A program made the translations under genes and the position numbers. A DNA stretch of 64,000 bases. Origin: Sphaerotilus natans. GTDB taxonomy: Bacteria; Pseudomonadota; Gammaproteobacteria; Burkholderiales; Burkholderiaceae_C. Every line of letters starts with the position of its first letter. Position 1 is the first letter of the stretch. The stretch lies in assembly GCF_900156335.1 (NCBI RefSeq), contig NZ_FTMZ01000002.1:248001-312000 (forward strand), given 5' to 3'. This document shows positions 34,583 to 43,792 of this stretch, in pieces. Below the pieces are notes generated by a model. The model was not told where the DNA came from, searched no databases, and saw only the letters and a program-made list of their open reading frames with translations.

Positions 34583-36788
34583 GCACCACGCCGGCGATGT
34601 CGGCGCGGGTGCGGCGCAGCCGCTCGACCAGCAGATTCATCGCCCGGGCATCGGTGCGGCCGTTGCGCCCGACCAGCACCGCCTGGCCGCAGGTCGCGGC
34701 GATGACACGCGCGTCGGCGCTGTCACGCGCCGGCGGGGTGTCGACGATGACGCGGTCGAACTCGCGCTGCAGCTCGCGCAGCAGCACCGCGAACAGCGGC
34801 TGCTGCAGCAGCTCGAGCGGATTGGGCGGCGGCGCGCCCACCTGCATGACGAACAGCCCCGGCAGTTCGGCCGAACGGTCGAAGGGCCGGGCGGGACGGC
34901 GGCCGTTGAGCAGGTCCGCCAGGCTGGCGCGCTCCTTCAGGCCGAAGACGCGGTGCAGCGCCGGTGCGCGCAGATTGCCGTCGACCAGCACGGTGCGCTC
35001 GCCGAGCTGGCTGAAGGTGATGGCCAGATTGGCCGCGACATGGGTGCGGCCGTCGCCCCGGTCCGGACTGAGCACCGCCAGCGGCACCCGCGGACCGGCC
35101 AGGATGCGGCTGCGCAGCTCGCGAAAGGCCTCGGCCTGGGCACCGTGCGGATCGGTGGCCACCACCAGCCCGCCGGCGCCGAAGCGGCTCAGGTCCAGCG
35201 CGCACGGATAGTTGAACTGCATCGACAGCGCCCGCAGCACGTCGGCCTGGCTGGCCAGATCGAGCGCGACCGCCGCCTCGCCGAAGCGCAGTCCCATGCG
35301 CCGCTGCACCACCAGGATGTGGGCGATGTCGCCATCGGACAGCGGCCGCAGCGTGCGCAGCAGCTCGCCGATCGGCCGGGCCGGATGCGCCGACACCACC
35401 GCCGTGGTCGGTGCAGGCTGCGGCGGCAGCGCCATCGGGTCGGGCCGCGGCTGCCAGGCGGCCAGCACCGCCGGCACGATGTCGGGCTCGGCCGGTGCCG
35501 GCGGCATCGACACGGGGGCGGCGGTGCTGGCGGCGGCGACGGTGGCAGGAGAGGCAGAAGCGTCAGGCATCGGGATCAGGCTCAGGTCGGGGCGGGAGAT
35601 CGCGCGCGCGACGGGCTCCGGTGCGGTCGCCGCTGCGGGCTCGCCGTGAAAGGCGGCCCAGGCGCGCTCGACCTCGGCGGCGAAGCGCTCGCGGAAGCGC
35701 TCCGGCGCAAAGTCCTCGGCATGGCGGCGGCAGGTCTCGGGCGCGATCGGCGCGGGCAGCGCCTCGAAGGCCTCGACCGCGGCGATCAGCGCCTCGGGCG
35801 TCTGCGCGTCGAAGAACACGCCGGTGCGCTGCGCCGGGTCGCCGCGGCCGCGCACCGTCTCCAGCGAGCCGCCGCGGCCGTAGGCGATCACCGGCGTGCC
35901 GCAGGCCTGGGCCTCGACCGGGGTGATGCCGAAGTCCTCCTCGGCGGCGAAGACGAAGGCGCGGGCGCGCTGCATGTGGTCGACCAGCGTGGCGTCGTCC
36001 TGGAAGCCCAGCACCGTCACGTTCGGACCGGCGGTGGCGCGCACCTTGTCCATGTCGGGGCCGTCGCCGATGACCACCAGCCGGCGCTGCGGCATGCGCG
36101 CGAAGGCCTCGACGATCATCGGCATGCGCTTGTACGGCACCATGCGCGAGGCGGTCAGGTAGAAGTCCTCCTTGTCGGCGCGCAGCGCGAAGCGCGCCAC
36201 GTCCACCGGCGGATGCACCACGCCGGCCTCGCGCCGGTAGACCTTGCGCACCCGCCGGCCGATGAAGGCCGAGTTGGCGACGAAGCGGTCGACGCCGGCG
36301 GCGGTGCGGCTGTCCCACAGCCGCATGTAGTGCAGCATCGCGCGGGCGAAGGCGCCCTTCAGGCCGCTGTCCATGCCGGACTCGCGCAGGTACTGGTGCT
36401 GCATGTCCCAGGCGTAGCGGATCGGCGAATGGATGTAGCAGACATGGAGCTGGTCCGGCCCGGTCAGCACGCCCTTGGCCACCGCGTGGCTCGACGAGAC
36501 GATCAGGTCGTAGCCCGACAGGTCGTGCTGCTCGACCGCCAGCGGCATCAGCGGCAGGTAGTGGCGAAAGCGCTTGCGCGCGCCCGGCAGGCGCTGGATG
36601 AAGGTGGTGCGCGCGACCCGGCCGCCCAGGAAGCCGCGCTCGCCGGGGCCGAGAAAGTCGACCACCGCATACAGGTCGGCCTGCGGGTAGATCTGCAGCA
36701 GCTGCTCGACCACCTTCTCGCTGCCGGCATGGTTGACCAGCCATTCGTGGACGATGGCGACGCGCTCGGGGCGGGACGGGGAGAACAT
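34569..36788 (-). CDS. GT4 glycosyltransferase fused to an EpsG-like tyrosine-kinase-type ATPase domain
   Basis: A 739-residue two-enzyme fusion. Residues 8-385 are a GT-B glycosyltransferase of family 4: VAIVHEWLVNHAGSEKV, the donor-site EX7E motif in EEDFGITPVEA (E284...E292). A Pro/Ala-rich linker runs 386-470. Residues 471-540 are the EpsG N-terminal module (GELLRTLRPLSDGDIAHIL). Residues 565-739 are the BY-kinase-type ATPase: Walker A SPDRGDGRTH has Arg (R581) for Lys, Walker A' is LVDGNLR (N605 for the second Asp), Walker B IVDTPPA is intact. The chain ends in NAY with no tyrosine cluster. It may be a glycosyltransferase with an inactive regulatory domain. Last gene of the operon. Confidence 0.85.
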   Translation of the reverse strand: MFSPSRPERVAIVHEWLVNHAGSEKVVEQLLQIYPQADLYAVVDFLGPGERGFLGGRVARTTFIQRLPGARKRFRHYLPLMPLAVEQHDLSGYDLIVSSSHAVAKGVLTGPDQLHVCYIHSPIRYAWDMQHQYLRESGMDSGLKGAFARAMLHYMRLWDSRTAAGVDRFVANSAFIGRRVRKVYRREAGVVHPPVDVARFALRADKEDFYLTASRMVPYKRMPMIVEAFARMPQRRLVVIGDGPDMDKVRATAGPNVTVLGFQDDATLVDHMQRARAFVFAAEEDFGITPVEAQACGTPVIAYGRGGSLETVRGRGDPAQRTGVFFDAQTPEALIAAVEAFEALPAPIAPETCRRHAEDFAPERFRERFAAEVERAWAAFHGEPAAATAPEPVARAISRPDLSLIPMPDASASPATVAAASTAAPVSMPPAPAEPDIVPAVLAAWQPRPDPMALPPQPAPTTAVVSAHPARPIGELLRTLRPLSDGDIAHILVVQRRMGLRFGEAAVALDLASQADVLRALSMQFNYPCALDLSRFGAGGLVVATDPHGAQAEAFRELRSRILAGPRVPLAVLSPDRGDGRTHVAANLAITFSQLGERTVLVDGNLRAPALHRVFGLKERASLADLLNGRRPARPFDRSAELPGLFVMQVGAPPPNPLELLQQPLFAVLLRELQREFDRVIVDTPPARDSADARVIAATCGQAVLVGRNGRTDARAMNLLVERLRRTRADIAGVVLNAY

Positions 36789-36798
36789 CGAAGATCCC

Positions 36799-37866
36799 TC
36801 AGGCGAAATGCAGGTCCATCAGGTCGGCGAACTCGCGCGCGGCCCGGTCCCAGGTGAAGCCGGCGGCACGCTGGCGGCCGGCCTGGCGCAGCTCGGCCGC
36901 CAGCGCGTCGGAGTCCAGCAGCCGGCGCAGCTGCGCCGCCAGCGTGGCCGGATCGTCCGGGTCGCAGTAGAGCGCGGCGTCGCCGCAGACCTCGGGCAGC
37001 GAGGCGCGGTCGGAGGAGATCACCGGGCAGCCGCAGCACATCGCTTCCAGCGGCGGCAGGCCGAAGCCCTCGTAGAACGAGGGAAAGACGAAGCAGGCCG
37101 CGCCCTCGTAGAGCGCGCGCAGCTGCTGGTCGCTGACATAGCCGGTGCGCTGCAGCCGGCGGTCGTCCAGGTCCAGGCCGCCGGCCTGCGCGAAGATGCG
37201 CGCGTTGCCGCCGCCGGCGGCCACCAGCACGATGCCGGGATCGTCCAGCAGCGCCATCGCCTTCAGCACCGCGGCGAAGTTCTTGTTGTGCGACAGGCTG
37301 CCGACGGCCAGCACATAGCGCCGGCCCTGCAGGTCCAGGCGCTCGAACACGGTCGGATCGGCGGGCAGGCGCAGGATGTGCTCGCCGCCCTCGGGCAGCA
37401 CCTCGATGTCGAGAAAGGGCCGACCGAAATGGCGCACCAGCTCGTCGGCGCTGAAGCGCGACACCGTGGTGACCACCCGCGCGCGGTGCATCACCGAGTC
37501 CAGCATGACCCGGTACCAGTGGCGGAAGGCGAAGCCGTAGTTGCGCGGATTGGCCACCGCCGCCGCGTCGTGGATCACCACCATCTGGCGCTGGTGGCGC
37601 CAGGGCGCGGTGTTGCACAGATTGACCAGCGGCTCGTCGCCGGCCAGCGCCGGCAGCTCGGTCTGCTCCCAGCGGTGGCCCTGATGGCGGCCGGCGCGCG
37701 CCAGCGCCAGGCCCGGCGGCAGCGGCGTGACCAGCCGGGCATCCTGCGGCACGATCGCACGCGCCTGCGGCAGCAGGCCCAGCCGCGTGCCCGCGCCCAG
37801 CAGCTCGATGGCGAAGCGGTCCACGCCGGTGGCGGGGCGGGTCAGGAAACGGGCGTTGATCAGCAT
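36799..37866 (-). CDS. Glycosyltransferase family 4
   Basis: A 355-residue GT-B enzyme that adds a sugar to the lipid-linked repeat unit. The N-terminus MLINARFLTRPATGVDRFA is a typical acceptor domain start; the donor half has GSLSHNKNF, then FVFPSFYEGFGLPPLEAMCCG with the EX7E motif, and DRASLPEVCG. It overlaps the upstream GT2 gene by seven bases and is followed after ten bases by the fusion gene. Confidence 0.9.
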   Translation of the reverse strand: MLINARFLTRPATGVDRFAIELLGAGTRLGLLPQARAIVPQDARLVTPLPPGLALARAGRHQGHRWEQTELPALAGDEPLVNLCNTAPWRHQRQMVVIHDAAAVANPRNYGFAFRHWYRVMLDSVMHRARVVTTVSRFSADELVRHFGRPFLDIEVLPEGGEHILRLPADPTVFERLDLQGRRYVLAVGSLSHNKNFAAVLKAMALLDDPGIVLVAAGGGNARIFAQAGGLDLDDRRLQRTGYVSDQQLRALYEGAACFVFPSFYEGFGLPPLEAMCCGCPVISSDRASLPEVCGDAALYCDPDDPATLAAQLRRLLDSDALAAELRQAGRQRAAGFTWDRAAREFADLMDLHFA

Positions 37867-38885
37867 GTCGGTGTTTCCCGGCCGCTCAGGCGGCGATGCT
37901 GGCGGGCCAGCCGGCCCGCCAAAGCGCGCGGCAGCAGCAGCACGCCGGCCATCCAGCCCAGCATCAGCAGACGCTCGCCCAGGCGCAGATCGGGCCAGCG
38001 CAGCACCGCCCGCAGCGCACGGCCGGCCGTGCGTGCGCGCGGCAGCGCCGGATCGGCGGGGCCCAGGCGCAGGCCCATGACCAGGGTGCGCGCCTCCCAG
38101 GGCGCCAGCGCCAGCTCGCGCCGGCGCGGGATCACCAGATGGTCCAGCGCAGCAGCCAGCGCCTGCTTGCCCTGCAGGACACGCCGGCAGGCCTCCCGCA
38201 GCGCGCCGTGGCGGGCCGAGGGCAACCAGTCGTCCGGCCCGGCGCCGCGGTAGGCACCCAGCGGCTGGGGCAGCGAACGCACCACGCCACAGGCCGGCGC
38301 CAGCAGGATCGGCACGGTATCGGCGCCGGCCTGCCAGGGCGACTCGTCCAGCGGCAGCACCCGCGCCAGGAAGTCGCGGTGGAAGACATTGCCCGAGCAT
38401 GGCGGCGAGCCATAGGCGCCGAACTCGCGCAGCAGCGCCAGCGCCTGTGCACCCTCGTGCAGCCGGCGCGGCAGCTGGCGGCCCAGCGGCCGGTCATCCG
38501 CATCGACCAGATCGAGGCGAAACTGCAGCTTGCTCACGCCCGGCGCCCAGGCGGCCAGCACCTGCGCGGCCGCCTGCGGATAGAGCCAGTCCTCCGACTC
38601 CAGGAAGAGCAGCAGCTCGCCGCGGGCGGCGGCGAAGCCGGCGTTGATGGCCGCGGCCTGACCCACCCCGCCGAGCGCGATGCAGCGCAGCTGCGGCGCC
38701 ATGCGCCGGATCACGCCGAGCGAACCATCGCGCGAGCCGTCGTCGACGACGATGACCTCGACCGCCCCGGGCTGCTCGCGCGCGAGGGTCTGCGCGCAGG
38801 CCGACTCGATCGCATGCGCGACGAAGCGCTCGCGCTGGCGGTTCAGCACGACGATGCTCAGGCGCGGTCGCTGCAGCATGTTCAT
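37860..38885 (-). CDS. Glycosyltransferase family 2
   Basis: A 341-residue GT-A enzyme. The N-terminal domain shows LSIVVLNRQRERFVAHAIES, VIVVDDGSRDGS (nucleotide-binding Asp pair), and LLLFLESEDWLYP in place of the usual DxD. A C-terminal hydrophobic part (LGWMAGVLLLPRALAG) may touch the membrane. Start at 38885 overlaps the polymerase stop (ATGA). Its product is part of the repeat unit; the sugar is unknown. Confidence 0.88.
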   Translation of the reverse strand: MNMLQRPRLSIVVLNRQRERFVAHAIESACAQTLAREQPGAVEVIVVDDGSRDGSLGVIRRMAPQLRCIALGGVGQAAAINAGFAAARGELLLFLESEDWLYPQAAAQVLAAWAPGVSKLQFRLDLVDADDRPLGRQLPRRLHEGAQALALLREFGAYGSPPCSGNVFHRDFLARVLPLDESPWQAGADTVPILLAPACGVVRSLPQPLGAYRGAGPDDWLPSARHGALREACRRVLQGKQALAAALDHLVIPRRRELALAPWEARTLVMGLRLGPADPALPRARTAGRALRAVLRWPDLRLGERLLMLGWMAGVLLLPRALAGRLARQHRRLSGRETPTC

Positions 38886-40192
38886 GGCTGGCGGCCTTCC
38901 GGCGTGGACGTGGAGGCTGACGCGGGCGTGGGGACCAGCACCCGCGCCAGCAGCAGCGCCAGCACGATGCCGCAGGTCCAGGTGAAGGCGCGCGCGGTGC
39001 CCAGATAGGGATAGCGGTACATCTCCATGAAGCTGATGAAGAAGATCGGATAGAGCAGCACCCCGGCCAACCGGCCCTCGCGGTAGGCACGGAAGGCCAT
39101 GCCGCTGAGCAGGCCGACCGCGCACATGTAGACCACCGCGCCGGTCAGGCCGAGGTCCGACACCACCGCGTACAGGCCGGAGGGGCTGTTGAACTCCGGG
39201 TCCTGGTAGGTGAACAGGTGCTGCTCGAAGGTGCGCCCGGCATAGCCGGTCAGCGTCGAGAAGGGCTGGCCGAGGCCGAGCGGCGCGCGGTGCAGCCACT
39301 CGAGCGTGAACTCGAAGGTCCAGGTCGGCCAGGCGGAGTTCGCCAGCAGGCTCGCGCCATTGTTCAGCGAGGTGTAGTAGTAGCTGGCGAAGCGCCCGAG
39401 CGCGAACTCCCAGAAGTCCAGCCGGCCCTGGTAGGTGTCGGACGCCCAGGAGCGCGCGTACTCGGCCGCACCGAAGTAGAGGATCACCAGCGGAATGGCC
39501 GCGAACGGCCCGGCCACCCGCAGCAGCGTGCCGGCCGCGCCCGGGCGCGCCGCTGCCCAGCGGCCCACCGCCAGGCCCAACGGCACCAGCGACTCGATCA
39601 GCGCCAGCCGCTCCGACCAGACATAGACGCGGAAGGCGGTCAGCAGCGCCAGCACGATCGCCAGCCCATGCAGCGCGCGCGGCAGCGGCAGCGCAGGGCC
39701 CTGGCCCGCCGCCCCCGGATCGAGCCGGCGGAACAGGTAGAGCGAGAAGAACACCGGCGTGACATTGGCCAGCGAGGTCAGCCCCGGCGTCAGCTCGATG
39801 CTGTCGCGCTCGGGCTTGTAGGCCCCGCTGAGGATCGCCCACAGCAGCGCCGGGTCGAGCAGGAAATCCCGGAACCAGACCGAGAAGGCCAGCACCGCCA
39901 CCAGGCCGATGGCCAGCGCGGCGCGGTCCGCGCCGACGCCCAGCGGGCGCGGCGCGCCGGCACGCGGCTGCAGCTGCGCGCCCAGCGCGCCGCCCAGCGC
40001 CAGCGCCGCCAGCAGCAGGCCGCCGAGCATCAGCCAGCCCAGGTCGAGCACCTGCACGCCGCGGATCGTCAGCGCCGGATGGCGCACCTCGCCGGCCCAG
40101 GCGATCAGGAACATCAGCGGCAGCAGGAAGCCGCAGGCGATGCCCGCCGGCGAGCTCCACCACGGCATCGAGGCGGTGCGGGCTGCCCTCAT
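38882..40192 (-). CDS. O-antigen/exopolysaccharide polymerase-like membrane protein (Wzy type)
   Basis: A 436-residue inner-membrane protein with ten or more helices and one large periplasmic loop (about 260-330, rich in Tyr: YARSWASDTYQGRLDFWE, FASYYYTSLNNGASLL). Wzy proteins have little sequence conservation; the call rests on topology, the loop, and the position between flippase and glycosyltransferases. It would join repeat units in the periplasm. It overlaps both neighbours by four bases (ATGA). Confidence 0.75.
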   Translation of the reverse strand: MRAARTASMPWWSSPAGIACGFLLPLMFLIAWAGEVRHPALTIRGVQVLDLGWLMLGGLLLAALALGGALGAQLQPRAGAPRPLGVGADRAALAIGLVAVLAFSVWFRDFLLDPALLWAILSGAYKPERDSIELTPGLTSLANVTPVFFSLYLFRRLDPGAAGQGPALPLPRALHGLAIVLALLTAFRVYVWSERLALIESLVPLGLAVGRWAAARPGAAGTLLRVAGPFAAIPLVILYFGAAEYARSWASDTYQGRLDFWEFALGRFASYYYTSLNNGASLLANSAWPTWTFEFTLEWLHRAPLGLGQPFSTLTGYAGRTFEQHLFTYQDPEFNSPSGLYAVVSDLGLTGAVVYMCAVGLLSGMAFRAYREGRLAGVLLYPIFFISFMEMYRYPYLGTARAFTWTCGIVLALLLARVLVPTPASASTSTPEGRQP

Positions 40193-41427
40193 CGCGCCCG
40201 CCCCGGCCGGCAGCACGCCAGCACCGCGCCCGACAGCAGCAGCACCAGCAGATCGGCGCCCAGCAGGGCCCAGCCGTAGGCGCTTCGCCCCACCCACTGT
40301 GGCAGCAGCGCCAGCAGCGCGCAGAACAGCAGCGTCGCGGCGGTCTGCACCAGCGCGTAGTGACGCTCCAGCCCGAAGGCGATCAGCGACTGCTGACCGA
40401 ACAGCGCCGCCACCGCCTGCAGCGGCACGCTCAGCGCCAGCAGCAGCACCAGCGCCACCGCCAGCGGCTCCTCGCGGTGAAATACATAGCCGACGATGTG
40501 CGGCGCAGCCAGCATCGCCAGCGCGCCCACCGTCAGGCCGATGGCCAGCATCGCCGCCAGCAGGCGCCGGCCGAAGCGCAGCGCCTCGTCCGGCGCGCTG
40601 GCCGCCAGCCGCGCAAAGCGCACGAAGCCGAACTGCTGCAGCGGCAGCTGCACCGCCTGCCCGGCCATGCGCACCCGCAGCGCCAGGCTGGCCGCGCCGA
40701 CGGTGGCGGCGTCCGCCTGCAGGCCCAGCAGCGCGATGCCGCCATTGGTCAGCATCGCGCCGTTGACATTGCCCGAGACGATGGCCGAGGCGCCGCGCAG
40801 CAGCTGCCCGATGCGATCGGCCTCCAGGCCGGCGCGGCGCGCCAGCCCCCGGCGCAGCAGCAGGAACCAGGTCAGCGCGCTGGTGGCCAGCGACACCAGC
40901 GCGTAGACCGCCAGCGCGCGCTCCATCGTCGCCAGGCGCGGCACCAGCGCCAGCAGCAGCGCGATGCCCAGCAGCCGCACGCCGGTGGTGACCAGCAGCA
41001 GCAGCCGGGTCTGCTCGAGGGCACGGGCATACCAGCCGGCATCCAGCGCGAAGCCGATCAGATAGGCCAGCGAGGCCAGCATCAGCGCCTCCTCGCCGGG
41101 CGGGCGCAGCAGCAGCAGCAGCGCGCCGCAGCCGCTGGCCACCGTCGCGCACAGCAGCAGCTTGGCGGCGGTGATGTTCCACAGCGTGCGGTGCGCATGG
41201 TCGGCATCGTCGCGACGGCGCGCGACCTCGCGGGTGCCGTACCAGTCGAAGCCGAACTCGATGATCATGCCCAGGAAGCCCCCCAGCGCCGCGTAGAAGG
41301 ACACCACGCCGTAGTCGTGCATGCCCAGCGTGCGCCCGCACACCACCGCGAACACCAGCGGAAAGGCGAAGGTGGCGATCTGGGTCAGCGTCAGCTCGAG
41401 CAGCTGCAGGCGCACCGGCACAGGCAC
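40189..41427 (-). CDS. Polysaccharide flippase (Wzx/MATE-like)
   Basis: A 412-residue membrane protein with about 12 helices, of the oligosaccharide flippase superfamily (FAFPLVFAVVCGRTLGMHDYG at the start, then IIEFGFDWYGTREVAR). It moves lipid-linked repeat units across the inner membrane. The start is a GTG at 41427, two bases after the epsG stop, with GGGGA as ribosome site; no ATG fits. Its stop overlaps the polymerase start. Confidence 0.82.
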   Translation of the reverse strand: MPVPVRLQLLELTLTQIATFAFPLVFAVVCGRTLGMHDYGVVSFYAALGGFLGMIIEFGFDWYGTREVARRRDDADHAHRTLWNITAAKLLLCATVASGCGALLLLLRPPGEEALMLASLAYLIGFALDAGWYARALEQTRLLLLVTTGVRLLGIALLLALVPRLATMERALAVYALVSLATSALTWFLLLRRGLARRAGLEADRIGQLLRGASAIVSGNVNGAMLTNGGIALLGLQADAATVGAASLALRVRMAGQAVQLPLQQFGFVRFARLAASAPDEALRFGRRLLAAMLAIGLTVGALAMLAAPHIVGYVFHREEPLAVALVLLLALSVPLQAVAALFGQQSLIAFGLERHYALVQTAATLLFCALLALLPQWVGRSAYGWALLGADLLVLLLSGAVLACCRPGRAR

Positions 41428-41429
41428 CG

Positions 41430-42374
41430 TCAGTCCCCGCGCATCACCACGCCGGCCAGGTCGACCGACTCGCGTCGCAGCGACTCGACCAGCGCGCCCA
41501 GCTCGGCGGCACGGGCGTGATGGCGCCGCGCCAGCACCAGCGCCTCGCCGCAGGCCGCAGCGATCACCCGGGCGTCGGCGCCATCGGTCGCGGCCGGGGT
41601 GTCGACGATGACCCGATCGAAGCGGGTCGCCAGATTGCGCAGCAGCGCGGCGAAGCGGCCGCGCTCGAGCAGCTCGAGCGGATTGGGCGGCGGCGCGCCG
41701 ACCGGCAGCAGCGCCAGGCAGGGCAGCACGTCGATGCGCTGCGGCTCGGGCTGCCGCGCCGGGTCGGCCAGCAGCACGCTCAGCCCGGGCCGGTCCGGCC
41801 GGTCGGCCAGGCCGAACAGCCGGTGCAGCCGCGGCGCACGCAGGTCGGCATCGACCAGCACCGTGCGCTCGCCCAGCTGGCTGAAGGCGGCCGCCAGGTT
41901 GGCGGCGGCGTGGCTGCGGCCATCGCCCCGGCGCGGACTGACGATCGCCAGCACCCGGCCGGGCGGATGCGCACGGGCCGACCCCGGCCCCGGCCCCGGC
42001 ATCGGCGCCGGCACCCGCAGCATCAGCTGCGCGCGCAGGTCGCGCCACAGCTCGGCGGCCGGTCCGTGCGGATCGGCGGCAACGCTCAGCTCGGCCAGAT
42101 GGGGATGCGCCGCCACATCGACACAGGCATAGCCGAACTGGCGCGCCAGCGCCTGCTGCAGCTGGGCGGGCTGCACCAGCCCGAGCTGCAGCGCCGCCTC
42201 GCCGAAGCGCAGCTCGCGCTCGGCCTGCAGCGCGACGATGCGGGCGATGTCGGCGTCGCCCAGCGGGCAGACGTCGCGCAGCAGCTCGCCCAATGGCCGC
42301 TCGCCCGGCGGCACCGCCACCTGCAGCAGCTGATCATGTCCGTCGCGCGGGCTCATCGGCCGACCTGCCGTCAT
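41430..42374 (-). CDS. epsG: EpsG-like chain-length tyrosine-kinase-type ATPase
   Basis: A 314-residue cytoplasmic partner of EpsF. N-terminal EpsG module at 27-85 (LGELLRDVCPLGDADIARIV), then the ATPase domain from about 135. Walker A SPRRGDGRSH has R153 where BY-kinases have Lys; Walker A' VLVDADLR (D175, D177) is intact; Walker B is IVDTPAA (A261 for the usual second Pro). There is no C-terminal tyrosine cluster; only one Tyr is present. BY-kinases normally control polymer length by phosphorylation cycling; whether this one phosphorylates is uncertain. It overlaps epsF by four bases. Confidence 0.85.
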   Translation of the reverse strand: MTAGRPMSPRDGHDQLLQVAVPPGERPLGELLRDVCPLGDADIARIVALQAERELRFGEAALQLGLVQPAQLQQALARQFGYACVDVAAHPHLAELSVAADPHGPAAELWRDLRAQLMLRVPAPMPGPGPGSARAHPPGRVLAIVSPRRGDGRSHAAANLAAAFSQLGERTVLVDADLRAPRLHRLFGLADRPDRPGLSVLLADPARQPEPQRIDVLPCLALLPVGAPPPNPLELLERGRFAALLRNLATRFDRVIVDTPAATDGADARVIAAACGEALVLARRHHARAAELGALVESLRRESVDLAGVVMRGD

Positions 42375-43792
42375 GTCCGGCCGGCCCGGCCCGGGCCGCG
42401 CAAGGCCGGAAAGGCCGCCACCGGCGTGCGGGCGCCTGGGCGCGACGACGGGATCTCGACCAGCAGCGGCAGACCCAGCAGCTCGGGCACATCGTCGGCG
42501 CAGCGCAGCCGGCGGTCGCGCAGCTCGGCCAGCAGCGTCGCGCCCAGCGCCAGCACGCTGCCCAGCACCGCTGCGATGCCCAGGTTCACGCCCAGCAGCG
42601 GCGAGGAGGCCTGCGCCGGTGCGGTGGCCTGCTTCAGCACCGAGACATTGCTCAGGCGCGCCTGGCGCTCGGTGCCGCTCTGGGTGGCGCGGCCGGCCAC
42701 CGCGTCATAGGCCTGCTGGGCGTTCTGCACGTCGCGCAGCAGCACGCGGGCCTCGTCGCGGCGGGTGGTCAGCTCCAGCACCCGGGCTCGCTGCTCGTCC
42801 AGCGCGGCCTTCGCCTGCGCCAGGCGCTGCTGGTTGACGTTGTCGCTCAGGCCCAGGCTGGAGGCGACGCGGCGCGACTCGGTGGCGAGCTGCCGGCGCA
42901 GCCGCTCGACGGTGGCGCGCTGCTCGAGCATCTGCGGATGCTGCTCGCCCAGCCGGGCGCCCATTTCGTCGAGCCGCGCCTCCTGGCGCGCCAGATCAGC
43001 CGACAGACCGGCGACCACCGGATGCGCCAGCACCTCCGGCGCCCGGTCCGGGCTGGCCGCGGCCTGCGCCCGGCGGCTGCCGGACTCGCCGGCCTGCGCT
43101 TGCAGCGCCACCAGCTGGCTGGAGAGCTCCGACAGGCGCGCGGTCTCGATGTCGACCCGCTCGTCGCTGCCGACCGCCAGCAGGCCATGCTCGCGCTGGA
43201 AGGCCGACAGGCGCTGCTGCGCTTCCTCCAGCGCGGCACGCAGCTGGCGCGCACGCGCGTCGAAGAAGTCGCTGCTGCCGCGCGCCGGATCGAGCCGCAG
43301 CGCCAGGCTGGTGTCGACGAAGGCCTGCACGAAGGCATTGGCAAGGCGCGCCGCCTCCTCGCGGCTCTCGGCGGTGTAGGCGATCGAGATCACGCCGGAT
43401 TCCTTGGCCGGGCGCACCTCCAAGCGCTTGCGCATCGCGGTGGCCAGCCAGGCCTCGAAGTCGCCGACGCCGCCGGTCTCGTCCTGCCACTTCGCCCGCG
43501 CCGGGCCGTCCGCGCGGCCCAGGCCGGTGGCGGCGATGACCGCCCGCGCCACCCGCTCGCTCTGGATCAGGTCGACCTGCATCGCCATGTAGGTGCTGGC
43601 CTGCGGCGGCTGGGCATCGCCCGGCGCCACCGGATCGGCCGCCCGGGCGTCGACCAGCACCATCGCCGTCGCGGTGTAGCGGGTGGGCAGCAGCAGGCTG
43701 ACCGCGAGGGTCAGCCCGAGCACGGCCAGCAGGACCGCCAGCGCAAGGCGCCAGCGCGCACGCAGGGCCATCAGGAAACGGGCAAGCGACAT
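42371..43792 (-). CDS. epsF: Chain-length determinant protein EpsF (Wzz/PCP type)
   Basis: A 473-residue inner-membrane protein. First helix about 13-35, periplasmic coiled-coil (about 170-390, e.g. ALEEAQQRLSAFQREHGLLA), and second helix near 405-425 followed by a short Pro/Arg-rich cytoplasmic tail. It sets polymer length together with the EpsG ATPase. First gene of the leftward operon; only a weak ribosome site precedes the ATG. Confidence 0.88.
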   Translation of the reverse strand: MSLARFLMALRARWRLALAVLLAVLGLTLAVSLLLPTRYTATAMVLVDARAADPVAPGDAQPPQASTYMAMQVDLIQSERVARAVIAATGLGRADGPARAKWQDETGGVGDFEAWLATAMRKRLEVRPAKESGVISIAYTAESREEAARLANAFVQAFVDTSLALRLDPARGSSDFFDARARQLRAALEEAQQRLSAFQREHGLLAVGSDERVDIETARLSELSSQLVALQAQAGESGSRRAQAAASPDRAPEVLAHPVVAGLSADLARQEARLDEMGARLGEQHPQMLEQRATVERLRRQLATESRRVASSLGLSDNVNQQRLAQAKAALDEQRARVLELTTRRDEARVLLRDVQNAQQAYDAVAGRATQSGTERQARLSNVSVLKQATAPAQASSPLLGVNLGIAAVLGSVLALGATLLAELRDRRLRCADDVPELLGLPLLVEIPSSRPGARTPVAAFPALRGPGRAGRT

